Under the pieces are notes generated by a model that saw only the letters and a program-made list of their open reading frames with translations, was not told the origin of the DNA and did no database searches. Positions 54,532 to 63,648 of a stretch of 64,000 nucleotides of DNA are shown one piece after another. The first letter of the stretch is position 1, and the number at the start of each line of letters is the position of its first letter. The stretch comes from an uncultured Lachnospiraceae bacterium (GTDB taxonomy: Bacteria; Bacillota; Clostridia; Lachnospirales; Lachnospiraceae): NCBI GenBank assembly GCA_902781505.1, contig CACZJL010000009.1, forward strand, positions 20,427 to 84,426, given 5' to 3'. The translations under genes and the position numbers were made by a program.

Positions 54532-55866
54532 TTAAGGCTCTAAACGGCTCAGGTCACGTGGGAAGAGACATGTCTCTCTTACGTTTTCTTCGCCTAATAA
54601 CTTCATTGTGAATCTCTCTAAGCCGATACCAAGACCGCCATGAGGTGGCATGCCATACTTGAAGGCCATGAGGTAATGATCCATACCTTCCGGAGTCATT
54701 CTCTTCTTCTCCATCTTCTTTAAGAGCTCCTGATAGTCATGAATTCTCTGACCACCGGTTGTGATCTCTGTTCCACGGAACAGACAGTCGAAGGAAAGTG
54801 TGAATGTATCATCAGCTGGATCATCCATAGCATAGAAAGGTCTCTTCTTGCTTGGGTATGCTGTAATGAATACGAAATCAGAGTTGTACTTCTCCTTGAA
54901 GTATTCGCCGATTAAGTGCTCTTCTTCTGGCTCTAAATCATATGGGTTACGAATTGGTCTGTTGTAGTATTCAGAAACTAACTTCTTAGCTTCATCAAAA
55001 CGACACTGTGGAATCTCATCAACTTCCGGAAGATCAACCTTTAAAGTCTTGAGTTCCTTAGCATACTCTCTCTTTAACAGGTCAAGTGTGTACTTGATAA
55101 ATCCTGTTTCCATGCTCATAAGATCTTCATAGGAATCAATGTAGCCCATTTCAAAGTCAAGAGATGTGTACTCATTTAAGTGTCTTGTTGTGTTGTGCTT
55201 CTCGGCACGGAATACAGGTCCTACTTCGAATACACGGTCAAAAGCGCCAACCATCATCTGCTTGTAAGTCTGTGGAGACTGTGCAAGTACAGCGTGCTTA
55301 CCAAAGTACTCAAGCTTGAAGAGTGTAGCACCGGACTCAACGGAACGAGCGTTGATCTTTGGTGTATGAATTTCAAGGAATCCCTGGCTTGTAAGGAATT
55401 CACGGAAGCCTCTTACGATACCTTCCTGGATTCTGAACTTACTTCTTTCACGAAGGTTTCTGAGTGTCAGAGGACGAAGGTTAAGAATTGTCTCAAGAGA
55501 AGTGTTTAACTTCCAGTTCTTGATTGGAACCGGCATCTGAGCAACATCAGGCTTGGAAAGAATCTTGATTTCCTTTACCTTGATTTCAAAGCCATTTGGC
55601 GCACGATCTTCGGCAACTGCATCACCCTTGATTTCAAGTGTCATACCTTCTGTAAGATCCTTGACATTAAGGTTAGCCTTGCCCTCTTCTAATGTGCACT
55701 GAACGACTGTTCTTGCCTGTCTTAAGATAACAAATGCTACATCAGCCATATCTCTGATGTTGTGAACAGCACCACGTACTGTTACTTCGCTGCCTACAAG
55801 TCCCTGTGCAAGGATTTCATCACCTGTAAGGTAGCTTTTCTTGATTACGCCACTTACGTATTCCAT
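54532..55866 (-). CDS. Archaeal-type aspartyl-tRNA synthetase, probably non-discriminating
   Basis: A 444-residue class IIb synthetase without the GAD insertion of bacterial AspRS. It has an OB fold (GLVGSEVTVRGAVHNIRDMADVAFVILR), motif 2 (VFEVGPVFRAEKHNTTRHLNEYTSLDFEMGY) and motif 3 (GGLGIGLERFTMKLL). Enzymes of this type in Firmicutes charge both tRNA-Asp and tRNA-Asn; the adjacent gatCAB then amidates Asp-tRNA(Asn). I start at ATG 55866 (MEYVSGVIKKSYL) behind AAAGGAAG; the frame open to 55995 is T-box leader. A separate discriminating AspRS may exist elsewhere. Confidence 0.93.
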   Translation of the reverse strand: MEYVSGVIKKSYLTGDEILAQGLVGSEVTVRGAVHNIRDMADVAFVILRQARTVVQCTLEEGKANLNVKDLTEGMTLEIKGDAVAEDRAPNGFEIKVKEIKILSKPDVAQMPVPIKNWKLNTSLETILNLRPLTLRNLRERSKFRIQEGIVRGFREFLTSQGFLEIHTPKINARSVESGATLFKLEYFGKHAVLAQSPQTYKQMMVGAFDRVFEVGPVFRAEKHNTTRHLNEYTSLDFEMGYIDSYEDLMSMETGFIKYTLDLLKREYAKELKTLKVDLPEVDEIPQCRFDEAKKLVSEYYNRPIRNPYDLEPEEEHLIGEYFKEKYNSDFVFITAYPSKKRPFYAMDDPADDTFTLSFDCLFRGTEITTGGQRIHDYQELLKKMEKKRMTPEGMDHYLMAFKYGMPPHGGLGIGLERFTMKLLGEENVRETCLFPRDLSRLEP

Positions 55867-55895
55867 TTTGTACTTCCTTTCTTTTGGTCCCGGAA

Positions 55896-56147
55896 CATAA
55901 AAAATCCCGGGACAGATTACTCTATCCCGGGACGGATTGCCTTTAATCCGCGGTACCACCCGCATTGACCGAAATTTTTCGATCCTCTCTAACACTTAAC
56001 GCGTGCGTACGTGATACCCTACTAAGTTTCAGATACCCAGCTCCAGAGTGTTCCTCCACCTCATCCACCTCGGACGCTTTCAGTCGGTGACGCCCTTTCC
56101 TGTCGGCTTCATAAGATTTAAGTCTCCTTCAATGCCTTTCCACATAT
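55896..56147 (-). promoter_or_regulatory. T-box riboswitch leader (aspS operon)
   Basis: On the minus strand, the T-box core GGGTGGTACCGCG lies within 55949-55963. It is followed by an antiterminator 3' half and a terminator built from two TCCCGGGA copies (55925-55932, 55905-55912) with a T6 tract running to 55899. About 190 nt of structured leader precede it. Uncharged tRNA binding would allow transcription of the operon. I could not fix the specifier codon by eye (Asp or Asn expected). Confidence 0.9.
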
Positions 56148-56153
56148 GTTGAA

Positions 56154-56182
56154 ATAATAGCATAGAACCAATTCGATTTCAA
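56154..56182 (-). promoter_or_regulatory. Promoter of the T-box/aspS operon
   Basis: On the minus strand, TTGAAA (56177-56182), a 17-nt spacer and TATTAT (56154-56159), starting 4 bp after the folD stop codon. Confidence 0.75.
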
Positions 56183-56185
56183 GGC

Positions 56186-57040
56186 TTATCTCAGTCTTGC
56201 TGCTCTCATCAGATGTTCCGCTAAAATACTGGTTGTAACAGAACCGACGCCCCTTGGAACAGGAGTAATCATGGATGCTATATCCTTTACTCCATCGAAA
56301 TCTACGTCGCCGCAAAGGTTGCCCTCTGCATCCACATTGATACCAACATCAATGACAACAGCGCCTTCTGACACATCTTCAGCAGTGATGGTCTTCGCGC
56401 GACCTGCTGCCGCAACTAAAACCTCCGCCCTCTTTGTCTCAAGGGAACGGTTCACTGTCTTAGTGTGAGTGATTGTAACCGTCGCATTCTTCTGCATCAG
56501 CATCATTGCAACCGGGCGTCCGATTACCATGCTTCTGCCGACAACTACAGCTCTCTTGCCTGTAAGGTCAACCCCTGCATGGTCAAGAATCGCAATAACA
56601 GCCTCAGCTGTGCAAGGTGCATAACCTTCCTTACTGCCCTCAAACACTCTGGCCTCATTCATCGGAGTGATGCCATCTAAATCCTTCTTCGGATCCATAT
56701 GCGCAATCACCTTCTTCTCGTCAATGCTCTTTGGCATTGGGCGGAATAACAGAATGCCGTCAATTTCAGGGTTTGCATTAATCTTATCGAACTCCTTTAA
56801 AAATTCGTCTTCTGCAATGTCCTCGGCAAATGCAAATACTTCGTATTCAAATCCTACCTTTTCCATGCGGCTCTTCGCCCCACGCTCATAGGCAAGGTCA
56901 TCCCCGCGTTCACCGATTCGAACGATGCCAAGCTTTGGCACTCGTCCCTGGTACTGAGGAGTGCTCTTGAACTCTTCTAATTCCTTCTGTAACTTCTCTG
57001 TGATGGCATTTGCCACCGGAAGTCCTCTTAATTCCTGCAT
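56186..57040 (-). CDS. folD: Methylene-THF dehydrogenase / methenyl-THF cyclohydrolase
   Basis: Interconverts 5,10-methylene-THF and 10-formyl-THF with NAD(P). The 284-residue protein has GLPVANAITEKLQKEL, YERGAKSRMEKVGFEYEVF with the catalytic Lys replaced region, ILLFRPMPKSID, the NADP loop VVVGRSMVIGRPVAMMLMQ, and VTPVPRGVGSVTTSIL. Two usual FolD spots are altered: the Y-x3-K motif reads YERGAKSRM (the Tyr-Lys spacing differs), and GRS(M/N)IVGKP reads GRSMVIGRP. It probably shares its transcript with fchA, 50 bp upstream. Confidence 0.93.
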   Translation of the reverse strand: MQELRGLPVANAITEKLQKELEEFKSTPQYQGRVPKLGIVRIGERGDDLAYERGAKSRMEKVGFEYEVFAFAEDIAEDEFLKEFDKINANPEIDGILLFRPMPKSIDEKKVIAHMDPKKDLDGITPMNEARVFEGSKEGYAPCTAEAVIAILDHAGVDLTGKRAVVVGRSMVIGRPVAMMLMQKNATVTITHTKTVNRSLETKRAEVLVAAAGRAKTITAEDVSEGAVVIDVGINVDAEGNLCGDVDFDGVKDIASMITPVPRGVGSVTTSILAEHLMRAARLR

Positions 57041-57090
57041 AGTTTCACCTCTATCTTAATCTTTCACAGCCAAATGCCTGTCTTGCTTTG

Positions 57091-57720
57091 TTATACGCGA
57101 ATTGCGCCAAGTACGCTCTCGTAAACTGCTGCCGTAATTCTGTCACCTTCTGCAAGGATTGCATCTGCCTTGTCGTTCAGCGCTGCGGCTGTTTCGCGAT
57201 TCTTCATTAACTTTGTATTGATAAAGACGTTGAGGGAAGCACCCTTTAAGCCTGCATTTGCACACTGGATGCCAACGCCGACATCAGAAATGGCAAGACG
57301 GCTGCCGATTACAGCAAGACGCTCTAATACGTGCATTGCTTCCACAACCTTCTCCATCAGTTCAAGTGGAGTGCGGCTTGCTTCCACAAGAGCATTTTCA
57401 AGAGTCTCCTCACGAGTCGGATCTTCCTTTGGAATACCATAAGCTTTCGCAAGAGGTGCAAAGCTTTCTGCATCCTTCTTAATAAAGGCGGCAAGCTCGT
57501 CAGCAAGAACCGCAGAACTCTTTAAGATTTCCTGGATTTCCTCTTCGTACTCAGCGTACTTTTTCTTACCTGTTGTCAGGTTTGCAACCATCGAGCCAAG
57601 CTCCATTCCAAGCGCTGCAACATAAGCACTGGCGCCGCCGCCACCGGGAACAGAGTCCTTTGATCCTAAGCGGTCCATAAATTCCTTCATACTTCCGGAA
57701 AGCATCTCGTAATCTGCCAT
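57091..57720 (-). CDS. fchA: Methenyltetrahydrofolate cyclohydrolase (FTCD_C/FchA-like)
   Basis: A 209-residue helical protein of the formimino-THF cyclodeaminase C-terminal family. Motifs are FMDRLGSKDSVPGGGGASAYVAALGMELGSMVANLT, with the Gly-rich folate loop, and DVGVGIQCANAGLKGASLNVFINTKL. In acetogens FchA hydrolyses methenyl-THF or carries out the reverse reaction, and its pairing with folD here suggests the same folate route. It has its own promoter embedded in the preceding terminator. Confidence 0.92.
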   Translation of the reverse strand: MADYEMLSGSMKEFMDRLGSKDSVPGGGGASAYVAALGMELGSMVANLTTGKKKYAEYEEEIQEILKSSAVLADELAAFIKKDAESFAPLAKAYGIPKEDPTREETLENALVEASRTPLELMEKVVEAMHVLERLAVIGSRLAISDVGVGIQCANAGLKGASLNVFINTKLMKNRETAAALNDKADAILAEGDRITAAVYESVLGAIRV

Positions 57721-57827
57721 TTCAAACTCCCTTCAATATATCTCTTCCATTTTTTAGTTTGTCCTGATCTTTGTCAGGATCAACATCCGAAATTCACCGG
57801 AACAAACCCATTTGCCCAGCGCACTTT

Positions 57828-57876
57828 ATTATAATAAAGTGGCAGACTACTTGCAAGTAGCCTGCCACTTTTCTTT
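57828..57876 (-). promoter_or_regulatory. Terminator hairpin overlapping the fchA promoter
   Basis: AAAGTGGCAG-a-CTACTTGCAAGTAG-c-CTGCCACTTT (57836-57874) is a 16-bp stem palindrome after the ANTAR gene. On the minus strand its apex TTGCAA (57851-57856) also serves as a -35, with TATAAT (57828-57833) 17 nt away, giving a good promoter for fchA-folD. Confidence 0.65.
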
Positions 57877-57936
57877 AATAATCAGCCTGCGCACGAGCGC
57901 AACGACACTTCCGGTTGAGATTACACCTCCACGGCA

Positions 57937-58500
57937 TCACGAATAAAGTTCAATTACCATCAGCGCGGATTCCTTGAGTGTATTGCCCGATGCCATCGCG
58001 GATTTCTGAATATATCGGAATGCTTCCGGCTCCGTCATGCGGTTCTTATCCATCAGGATTGCTTTGGCCTGATTAAGTATCTTCTGCTCTTCCGGATCAC
58101 GGTTAAACCGTTTGCCCGGTCCACTTTTTTCACGTTTTGCTCTTCGCAATCGCCTTTGCCTTGAAAGAAGCATTTCAACAGAAGCAATTAAGTCATGCAC
58201 TTTAATCGGAAAGGCCAGACAGGTGATGCCTTCACCTTCCACTTCTGCAAGTTTTGCCTCGGATGCCAGCAAAAGGAAATCAAAGCTTTTCGGCTTGTCT
58301 TCATATACATCCCGGTACATCATGCCATCTGACAGACGATATCCACAGATAATCAGTCCATCCGACAATTCATCCGCAACCGTGATTGCCTGTGCACCCG
58401 ATGTACATACCGGCGCAACATCAAAGCCGTTTCTGATAAGTAATCCTTTCAGCTTACTCGCTTCCTCCTGTTTTGGAAGAGCTACAACTAATGTTGCCAT
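57937..58500 (-). CDS. ANTAR-domain protein with degenerate receiver domain
   Basis: A 187-residue protein. Residues about 1-115 have the fold pattern of a response-regulator receiver (TLVVALPKQEEASKLKGLLIRNGF, GLIICGYRLSDG, LLLASE, CLAFPIKVHDL), but the phosphoacceptor Asp is missing (ICGYRL where a D is expected) and the acidic pair near the N-terminus is also absent. Residues about 130-187 are an ANTAR RNA-binding domain (EEQKILNQAKAILMDKNRMTEPEAFRYIQKSAM). ANTAR proteins bind tandem hairpins in nascent RNA and prevent termination, often at nitrogen genes. It follows glnA by 82 bp. The start is ATG 58500 behind GGTGGAG. Confidence 0.9.
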   Translation of the reverse strand: MATLVVALPKQEEASKLKGLLIRNGFDVAPVCTSGAQAITVADELSDGLIICGYRLSDGMMYRDVYEDKPKSFDFLLLASEAKLAEVEGEGITCLAFPIKVHDLIASVEMLLSRQRRLRRAKREKSGPGKRFNRDPEEQKILNQAKAILMDKNRMTEPEAFRYIQKSAMASGNTLKESALMVIELYS

Positions 58501-58582
58501 ATGCTCCACCTGCCTTGTCTGAATGATTCCCTGCGTGAGTCGCCTTTCTTTTCAGTGACTCACAGTTCCTTCAAACAAGTGG

Positions 58583-59911
58583 TTAGAACTTAGGCAGATA
58601 CTGGTTTACTTCCCATTCAGAAACCTGAGTGCGATATTCTTCCCACTCATGTTCCTTCGCCTGAGAATAAATCCTTCCAACGTGCTCTCCGAGCGCATCC
58701 ATAATGACCGCATCGGATTTCATAGCTTTTACTGCATCGAGAAGATTTTCCGGAAGTACCTCAATTCCTGCTTCCTTTCTCTCTTCCTCTGTCATCTCAT
58801 AAATATTGCGGTTAATTGCTGCCGGTGGAGTCAGATGCTTCTTGATTCCATCAAGTCCAGCTGCTAAGCAGACAGCAAGTGCAAGATACGGATTGGCACT
58901 TGGATCCGGGTTACGAAGCTCGATTCGCGTGCCTTCTCCCTTTGCCGCAGGAATTCGAATCAACGGGCTTCTGTTCTTTTCTGCCCACGCGATATAAGCA
59001 GGTGCCTCAAATCCGGGAACCAGGCGCTTATAGGAGTTTACAAGCGGATTGGTAATTGCAGCCATTGCCCTGGCATGCGCCATTAAACCGGCCATAAACT
59101 CATACGCTGTCTTTGAAAGTCCGAGTTCATCGTTCTCATCATAGAAGGCATTCTTTCCATCTTTGTCTAAAGACATGTTGACATGCATGCCGGAGCCGGA
59201 CACACCGGTCTTTGGCTTAGGCATAAAGGTAGCCCACAGACCATGACGCTTTGCAATTGTCTTAACAGCAAGCTTAAAGGTCATGATGTTATCCGCTGTC
59301 ACCATTGCCTCATCATACTTAAAGTCAATTTCATGCTGGCTCGGTGCAGTCTCATGGTGAGAAGCCTCAATTTCAAAGCCCATATCTTCAAGCGTCATGA
59401 CCATATCACGACGAACATTTTCTCCGAGATCCGTCGGTCCAAGATCAAAGTATCCCGCATCTTCCTTCGAAATCGTCGTTGGTCTGCCCTCTTCATCTGT
59501 CTGGAATAAGAAGAACTCCAGTTCCGGACCTACATTAAAGGTAAAGCCCATCTCCTTTGCCTCTTCAATCTGTCTTCTTAAGACATTTCTCGGGTCGCCA
59601 GAAAACCGCTCTCCATCCGGTGTGTAGACATCGCAGATCAGTCTTGCAACCTTGCCTGCCTGTGGACGCCAAGGGAAGATGGCAAAAGAATCATAATCCG
59701 GATACAGATACATATCAGATTCCTCGATTCGCACATAGCCTTCCACAGAAGAACCATCAAACATACAGCGGTTATCCAGCGCCTTCTCAAGCTGGCTAGC
59801 GGTAATCGCTACATTCTTTAAAACGCCAAACATATCAGTAAACTGAAGACGGATAAACTCAACGTCCTCTTCTTCTACCATTCGGAAAATATCATCTCTC
59901 GTATATTTCAT
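58583..59911 (-). CDS. glnA: Glutamine synthetase type I
   Basis: Makes glutamine from glutamate, ammonia and ATP. The 442-residue enzyme is of the shorter GSI-alpha class (Bacillus type). Signatures are [58 protein letters not shown] (metal ligands), [37 protein letters not shown] and [17 protein letters not shown]. No adenylylation Tyr site is expected in this class. The 150-nt leader holds TTGCCCT twice, five bases apart (60037-60055, minus strand), and a TATACT -10 near 60071 without a good -35. The ANTAR gene follows. Confidence 0.97.
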   Translation of the reverse strand: MKYTRDDIFRMVEEEDVEFIRLQFTDMFGVLKNVAITASQLEKALDNRCMFDGSSVEGYVRIEESDMYLYPDYDSFAIFPWRPQAGKVARLICDVYTPDGERFSGDPRNVLRRQIEEAKEMGFTFNVGPELEFFLFQTDEEGRPTTISKEDAGYFDLGPTDLGENVRRDMVMTLEDMGFEIEASHHETAPSQHEIDFKYDEAMVTADNIMTFKLAVKTIAKRHGLWATFMPKPKTGVSGSGMHVNMSLDKDGKNAFYDENDELGLSKTAYEFMAGLMAHARAMAAITNPLVNSYKRLVPGFEAPAYIAWAEKNRSPLIRIPAAKGEGTRIELRNPDPSANPYLALAVCLAAGLDGIKKHLTPPAAINRNIYEMTEEERKEAGIEVLPENLLDAVKAMKSDAVIMDALGEHVGRIYSQAKEHEWEEYRTQVSEWEVNQYLPKF

Positions 59912-60171
59912 TTTGTCCTCCTGTTTCGTGCCGCACCAACCTGAATTGAGATTTCACCCATTTTATCGCAGGTGAGCTTTTTCCTATTGTTTTCCTTGTG
60001 TTATATCGTCCCACCAGTGTTTACGAACTCTAATGAGGGCAAATACAAGGGCAAGAAAAATCTATAAAACAGTATAACACAAAATAAAAGTGAAATTTAT
60101 ATATGCGGCGATCCAATCATAGATATTTTCTTTTGTTGTGTCTGCTTATTTTGTCGATATCTTCATCCTTT

Positions 60172-61938
60172 TTATTTACCAAGCAGCCGCTTGATTTCTT
60201 CGACCATTGCATCATCTGTCATTCCAAGCTCTTTCAGCAGTTCTGCTGGATTATATCTGTCATAAAATTTCTTTTCAAGTCCGTAGTTTTTTACTTTTAT
60301 TTCACTGGTCGAATAGAACGCTGCTATTTTCTGTCCAAATCCACCATCCAAAATGCCATCCTCAAGGGTTACAACAAGACTGTGATTTTCCTCTAAGCTT
60401 TTCAATAACTCTGTATCAATTGCTGATGCAAATCTTGGATTGATAAGTGTCGGTTCAAAGCCCATATTTTCTTTTATGGCATTTACGAGGCTTTCTCCCA
60501 TCTGATAGAAGTCACCGAGTGCTAATACTGCAACCTTTTCACCCTGCTTTTCTATCTTGAATTTTCCAATTTGGCTATAATCCGTATCCGCCTCACGGTC
60601 TGTCACTTCATTTCCGGGAATCAGTATCATCACCGGATGTTCATTCTGGTCAAGTGCCCAGTCCAGCATATTGAGGTACTCGCTCTTTGAGCTTGGAGCA
60701 AGAATCTGGAGTTTCGGTATATTGGAAAATGCAGCAATTCCAAAGATGCCAAGATGTGTCACATCAGTAAGTCCTGCAAAGCTTGTAAAATTCAACAAAA
60801 TCGTTACCGCATTTCCATTGATGCACACATCCTGTGATATCTGGTCATAGGTTCTCTGGATAAAGGTTGTATTTGTTACAACAAGCGGCTTTGCTCCATT
60901 TTTTGCAGCACCGGATGCCATAGCAACTGCCTGTTCCTCTGCAATTCCAACATCAATATACTGATCTCCCAGTTCTTTTCTCATATCTGCCGAAAGACCG
61001 ACAGAACCAGGCATTGCAGGTGTAATAATGAGAAATTTCTTATCCTTTTTTGCTTTCTGCATAATATAATCAGCAGTAATTGATGTATAATCCTCACAAT
61101 TTCCAAAATCAATCGTTGGAGCCCCTGTATTTCTGTCAAAAGGGACACACCAGTGCCATTCCTCTTTATGTTCCTCAGCAATCTTGTATCCCAGTCCCTT
61201 TACCGTATGAATGTGGACAACGATTGGGTGGTCGATATCCTTTACTTTTTGAAATGCCTCAATCAGTGTAGGAATGTCATTTCCTTTTTCTACATACATG
61301 TAATCCAGTCCAAAGGCAGTAAAAATGTTATTGGCTGCCTTCCCCTGTGTCTTTCTAAGTTCCGCAAGATTTTTATAGATTCCACCATGATTTTCCGCAA
61401 TTGCCATCTCATTATCATTGACAACGATAATGAAATTGGAATTTAATTCGCTTCCTGCAACATTTAATGCTTCCATAGCCTCTCCACCAGACAAGGAGCC
61501 ATCGCCAATGAGTGCAATCACATTTCTATGCTCCCCTTTCAGATCCCTTGCTTTTGCAAGACCGGATGCAAGGGAAATAGATGTAGAAGTATGACCAACA
61601 TTAAAAAGATCATGCTCACTCTCAGCCGGATTAGTATAACCGGAATCCTCAGAGAATCTGTTATCGTCAATATAGCCTGCTTTTCTGCCTGTTAATATTT
61701 TGTGCGGGTAACTCTGATGAGAAACATCAAAGACAAACTGATCCTTTGGCGAACAGAGCACATAGTGTAACGCTATTTCTGCCTCCACCATTCCAAAATT
61801 CGGTCCGAAGTGACCGCCAATCTTCGTCAGACGGTTAAACAGAGCCTCTCTGATTTCTACTGCAAGCTTGTCCAGTTCATCCATACTGAATTTCTTTACA
61901 TCAGCTGCCTCATTTATTCTTTCCATTAATTCGTACAT
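60172..61938 (-). CDS. Divergent 1-deoxy-D-xylulose-5-phosphate synthase-like transketolase
   Basis: A 588-residue thiamine-diphosphate enzyme with the DXS domain order. The N-terminal ThDP domain has [51 protein letters not shown] and [15 protein letters not shown] plus NDNEMAI. The pyrimidine domain has [20 protein letters not shown], and a C-terminal domain follows. Several DXS-invariant spots differ: AEQHA is AEEQA, and the THQGxFD motif reads THLGIFG. It is also about 30 residues short. It may be a true second DXS or a transketolase-like enzyme on another sugar. It overlaps the acetyltransferase gene by 29 bp; SD GGAGG with 9-nt spacing supports ATG 61938. Confidence 0.85.
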   Translation of the reverse strand: MYELMERINEAADVKKFSMDELDKLAVEIREALFNRLTKIGGHFGPNFGMVEAEIALHYVLCSPKDQFVFDVSHQSYPHKILTGRKAGYIDDNRFSEDSGYTNPAESEHDLFNVGHTSTSISLASGLAKARDLKGEHRNVIALIGDGSLSGGEAMEALNVAGSELNSNFIIVVNDNEMAIAENHGGIYKNLAELRKTQGKAANNIFTAFGLDYMYVEKGNDIPTLIEAFQKVKDIDHPIVVHIHTVKGLGYKIAEEHKEEWHWCVPFDRNTGAPTIDFGNCEDYTSITADYIMQKAKKDKKFLIITPAMPGSVGLSADMRKELGDQYIDVGIAEEQAVAMASGAAKNGAKPLVVTNTTFIQRTYDQISQDVCINGNAVTILLNFTSFAGLTDVTHLGIFGIAAFSNIPKLQILAPSSKSEYLNMLDWALDQNEHPVMILIPGNEVTDREADTDYSQIGKFKIEKQGEKVAVLALGDFYQMGESLVNAIKENMGFEPTLINPRFASAIDTELLKSLEENHSLVVTLEDGILDGGFGQKIAAFYSTSEIKVKNYGLEKKFYDRYNPAELLKELGMTDDAMVEEIKRLLGK

Positions 61939-62509
61939 TTCTTTCTTCCTCCGTCAGTTTTCTGATTATTTTTGCAGGAACGCCTCCCACTATCGTGTAT
62001 GCAGGAACATCTTTTGTAACTACAGCACCTGCACCTATCACTGCCCAATCACCTATAGTTACACCCGAGAGTATAGTTGCATTGGAACCAATCCATACAT
62101 GACTCCCGATGTGAATTGGTGCATAATGATTTTTCCTTTTATTTGCCGGATGTAAATCGTGATTGATTGTTGCAAGAACAACATTGTGTCCTATCAGCGA
62201 GCCATCACCAATCTCTATTCCTCCCTGATCCTGAAAATGACACCCGGAATTAATAAATACATCTTTACCAAATGTGATATTCTTTCCGAAATCTGTATAA
62301 AAGGGTGGAAACAAGCGAAAAGATTTATCCACCGCTTTACCAGTCAGTTTACTCATCCACAAAACCAGCTCCCCTGGAGTGTGATACCTGCTGTTTATCT
62401 CCATTGTAATCTTAATTGCCTCCTGAAAGAGTTTATTCGCAGCAGACTTATACTCCTCTGATTCTGTATACTCGTAATGAAAGCCTGCAATGATATCCTT
62501 AACATCCAT
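61910..62509 (-). CDS. Sugar O-acetyltransferase (left-handed beta-helix, maltose/galactoside type)
   Basis: A 199-residue LacA/Maa-like acetyltransferase. The hexapeptide repeats are visible ([35 protein letters not shown]), with the catalytic His in INHDLHP. A second helix run follows ([53 protein letters not shown]). The family acetylates sugars using acetyl-CoA. It is the first gene of a two-gene operon with the DXS-like gene and divergent from a LysR gene, suggesting both enzymes act on one carbohydrate-derived metabolite. Confidence 0.92.
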   Translation of the reverse strand: MDVKDIIAGFHYEYTESEEYKSAANKLFQEAIKITMEINSRYHTPGELVLWMSKLTGKAVDKSFRLFPPFYTDFGKNITFGKDVFINSGCHFQDQGGIEIGDGSLIGHNVVLATINHDLHPANKRKNHYAPIHIGSHVWIGSNATILSGVTIGDWAVIGAGAVVTKDVPAYTIVGGVPAKIIRKLTEEERNVRINGKNK

Positions 62510-62538
62510 TTTTTTGTTTCCTTTCTGTTAATGCCTCT

Positions 62539-62567
62539 ATTTTATACACAGCGATTAAATATATCAA
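62539..62567 (-). promoter_or_regulatory. Promoter of the acetyltransferase/DXS-like operon
   Basis: On the minus strand, TTGATA (62562-62567), a 17-nt spacer and TAAAAT (62539-62544), directly downstream of the LysR-type palindrome. Confidence 0.65.
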
Positions 62568-62578
62568 ATTCGCATTTT

Positions 62579-62612
62579 ATATGCTATTGTATTCCTAATA
62601 GGTATTGCATAT
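62579..62612. promoter_or_regulatory. LysR-type operator in the divergent intergenic region
   Basis: A T-N11-A class near-palindrome, ATTCCTAATAGGTAT (62591-62605), sits inside a larger dyad ATATGC (62579-62584) / GCATAT (62607-62612). It is placed between the divergent LysR and acetyltransferase genes and just upstream of the latter's -35, the usual position of an activator site. Confidence 0.65.
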
Positions 62613-62661
62613 AATGAGGTTCTGAATCGTTACTATGAACTACCATGAAAGAGGGATCAAC

Positions 62662-63546
62662 ATGGATATCCGGACATTACAATATTTTTTAACGATAGCC
62701 AGAGAGGAAAGCATAACAAAGGCGGCTAAGGTTCTGAATATGACGCAGCCTCCTTTATCAAGACAGATGAAAGAATTGGAAAATGAAATCGGAAAACAGC
62801 TTTTCATCCGTGGAAGTAAAAAAGTGACATTAACAGATGATGGTCTGCTACTCAAAAGACGTGCAGAGGAATTAGTAAGTTTATTAGATAAAACATTAAA
62901 TGAGCTTACTTCCTCTGACGAACACATCACTGGGGATATCCTAATCGGTGCAGGGGAAACTAAAGGGATCTCCTTTCTTGCCGATATAGCAGAATCTTTA
63001 AACAAAAAATATCCGGAAATTCACTACAAGCTCTACAGCGGTGATGCCGAATTTGTAAAGGAAAGACTGGATAATGGTCTTATTGATTTTGGTCTTTTTA
63101 TTGGAAATGTGGATATAGAAAAATATGAATATGTCAAATTACCGATTTCTGAGCGTTGGGGAATCATCATGAAAAATGACTCCCCACTTGCTAAATTTGA
63201 TCATATCAGTCCTGAAATGTTAAAAGATCTCCCTCTGATCTTATCCCATCAGGCAGCTAGAGGCAGCGAAATGTCTATGTGGTTACGAAACAGCAATTCC
63301 AATCCGGATATTATGCTGACATATAATCTTGCATACAATGCTTCCCTTTTTGTAAAAAATGGATTCGGATATATGCTTGCCTTGGATAATATTGTAGATA
63401 CTACACCGGAAAGCGGATTAACCTTCCGTCCATTGTTACCTTCTCTTCATGCTGAAATGTACCTTGTGTGGAAGAAAAATCAAGTTTTTGGTAAAGCTGC
63501 AAAAGCATTTTTAGATGAATTAAATAAAAGCATTGTGAACATCTGA
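62662..63546 (+). CDS. LysR-family transcriptional regulator
   Basis: A 294-residue regulator: winged helix at residues 1-60 (DIRTLQYFLTIAREESITKAAKVLNMTQPPLSRQMKELENEIGKQLF), then a periplasmic-binding-like effector domain (ILIGAGETKGISFLADIAESL, NGLIDFGLFIG, ERWGIIMKNDSPLAK). I start at ATG 62662 (MDIRTLQYF) behind GAGGGA rather than 62635. It is divergent from the acetyltransferase and DXS-like genes and probably controls them in response to a related metabolite. Confidence 0.93.
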   Translation: MDIRTLQYFLTIAREESITKAAKVLNMTQPPLSRQMKELENEIGKQLFIRGSKKVTLTDDGLLLKRRAEELVSLLDKTLNELTSSDEHITGDILIGAGETKGISFLADIAESLNKKYPEIHYKLYSGDAEFVKERLDNGLIDFGLFIGNVDIEKYEYVKLPISERWGIIMKNDSPLAKFDHISPEMLKDLPLILSHQAARGSEMSMWLRNSNSNPDIMLTYNLAYNASLFVKNGFGYMLALDNIVDTTPESGLTFRPLLPSLHAEMYLVWKKNQVFGKAAKAFLDELNKSIVNI

Positions 63547-63586
63547 CACTTTATTATTTTATCAACTCTAGCTGTATTTATCCATT

Positions 63587-63626
63587 AAAAAAGCAGCATG
63601 TGCGGTGTTCCCGCACATACTGCTTA
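63587..63626 (-). terminator. Strong terminator on the minus strand, no gene upstream of it
   Basis: On the minus strand, a 15-bp stem (AAGCAG-t-ATGTGCGG / CCGCACAT-g-CTGCTT) with loop GAACA and a T6 tract (63587-63592). It may also serve the convergent LysR gene, though its plus-strand T-tract is weak. Confidence 0.8.
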
Positions 63627-63642
63627 AATCTTGCATGGTTAC
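63587..63642 (-). ncRNA. Possible small RNA of about 55 nt (orphan promoter-terminator unit)
   Basis: A promoter on the minus strand (63649-63678) predicts a start near 63642, only about 16 nt before the stem of the terminator at 63587-63626. The transcript would be almost all hairpin. A 22-codon frame starting at 63634 has no ribosome binding site. This is a prediction from signals only. Confidence 0.35.
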
Positions 63643-63648
63643 TTTACT

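Noticed and set aside
59912..60070. ANTAR-target paired hexaloop hairpins in the glnA leader
   Set aside because: I found a loose TCACC/GGTGA stem and tandem TTGCCCT repeats, but not two hairpins with the A1/G4 hexaloops; a covariance search would be needed.
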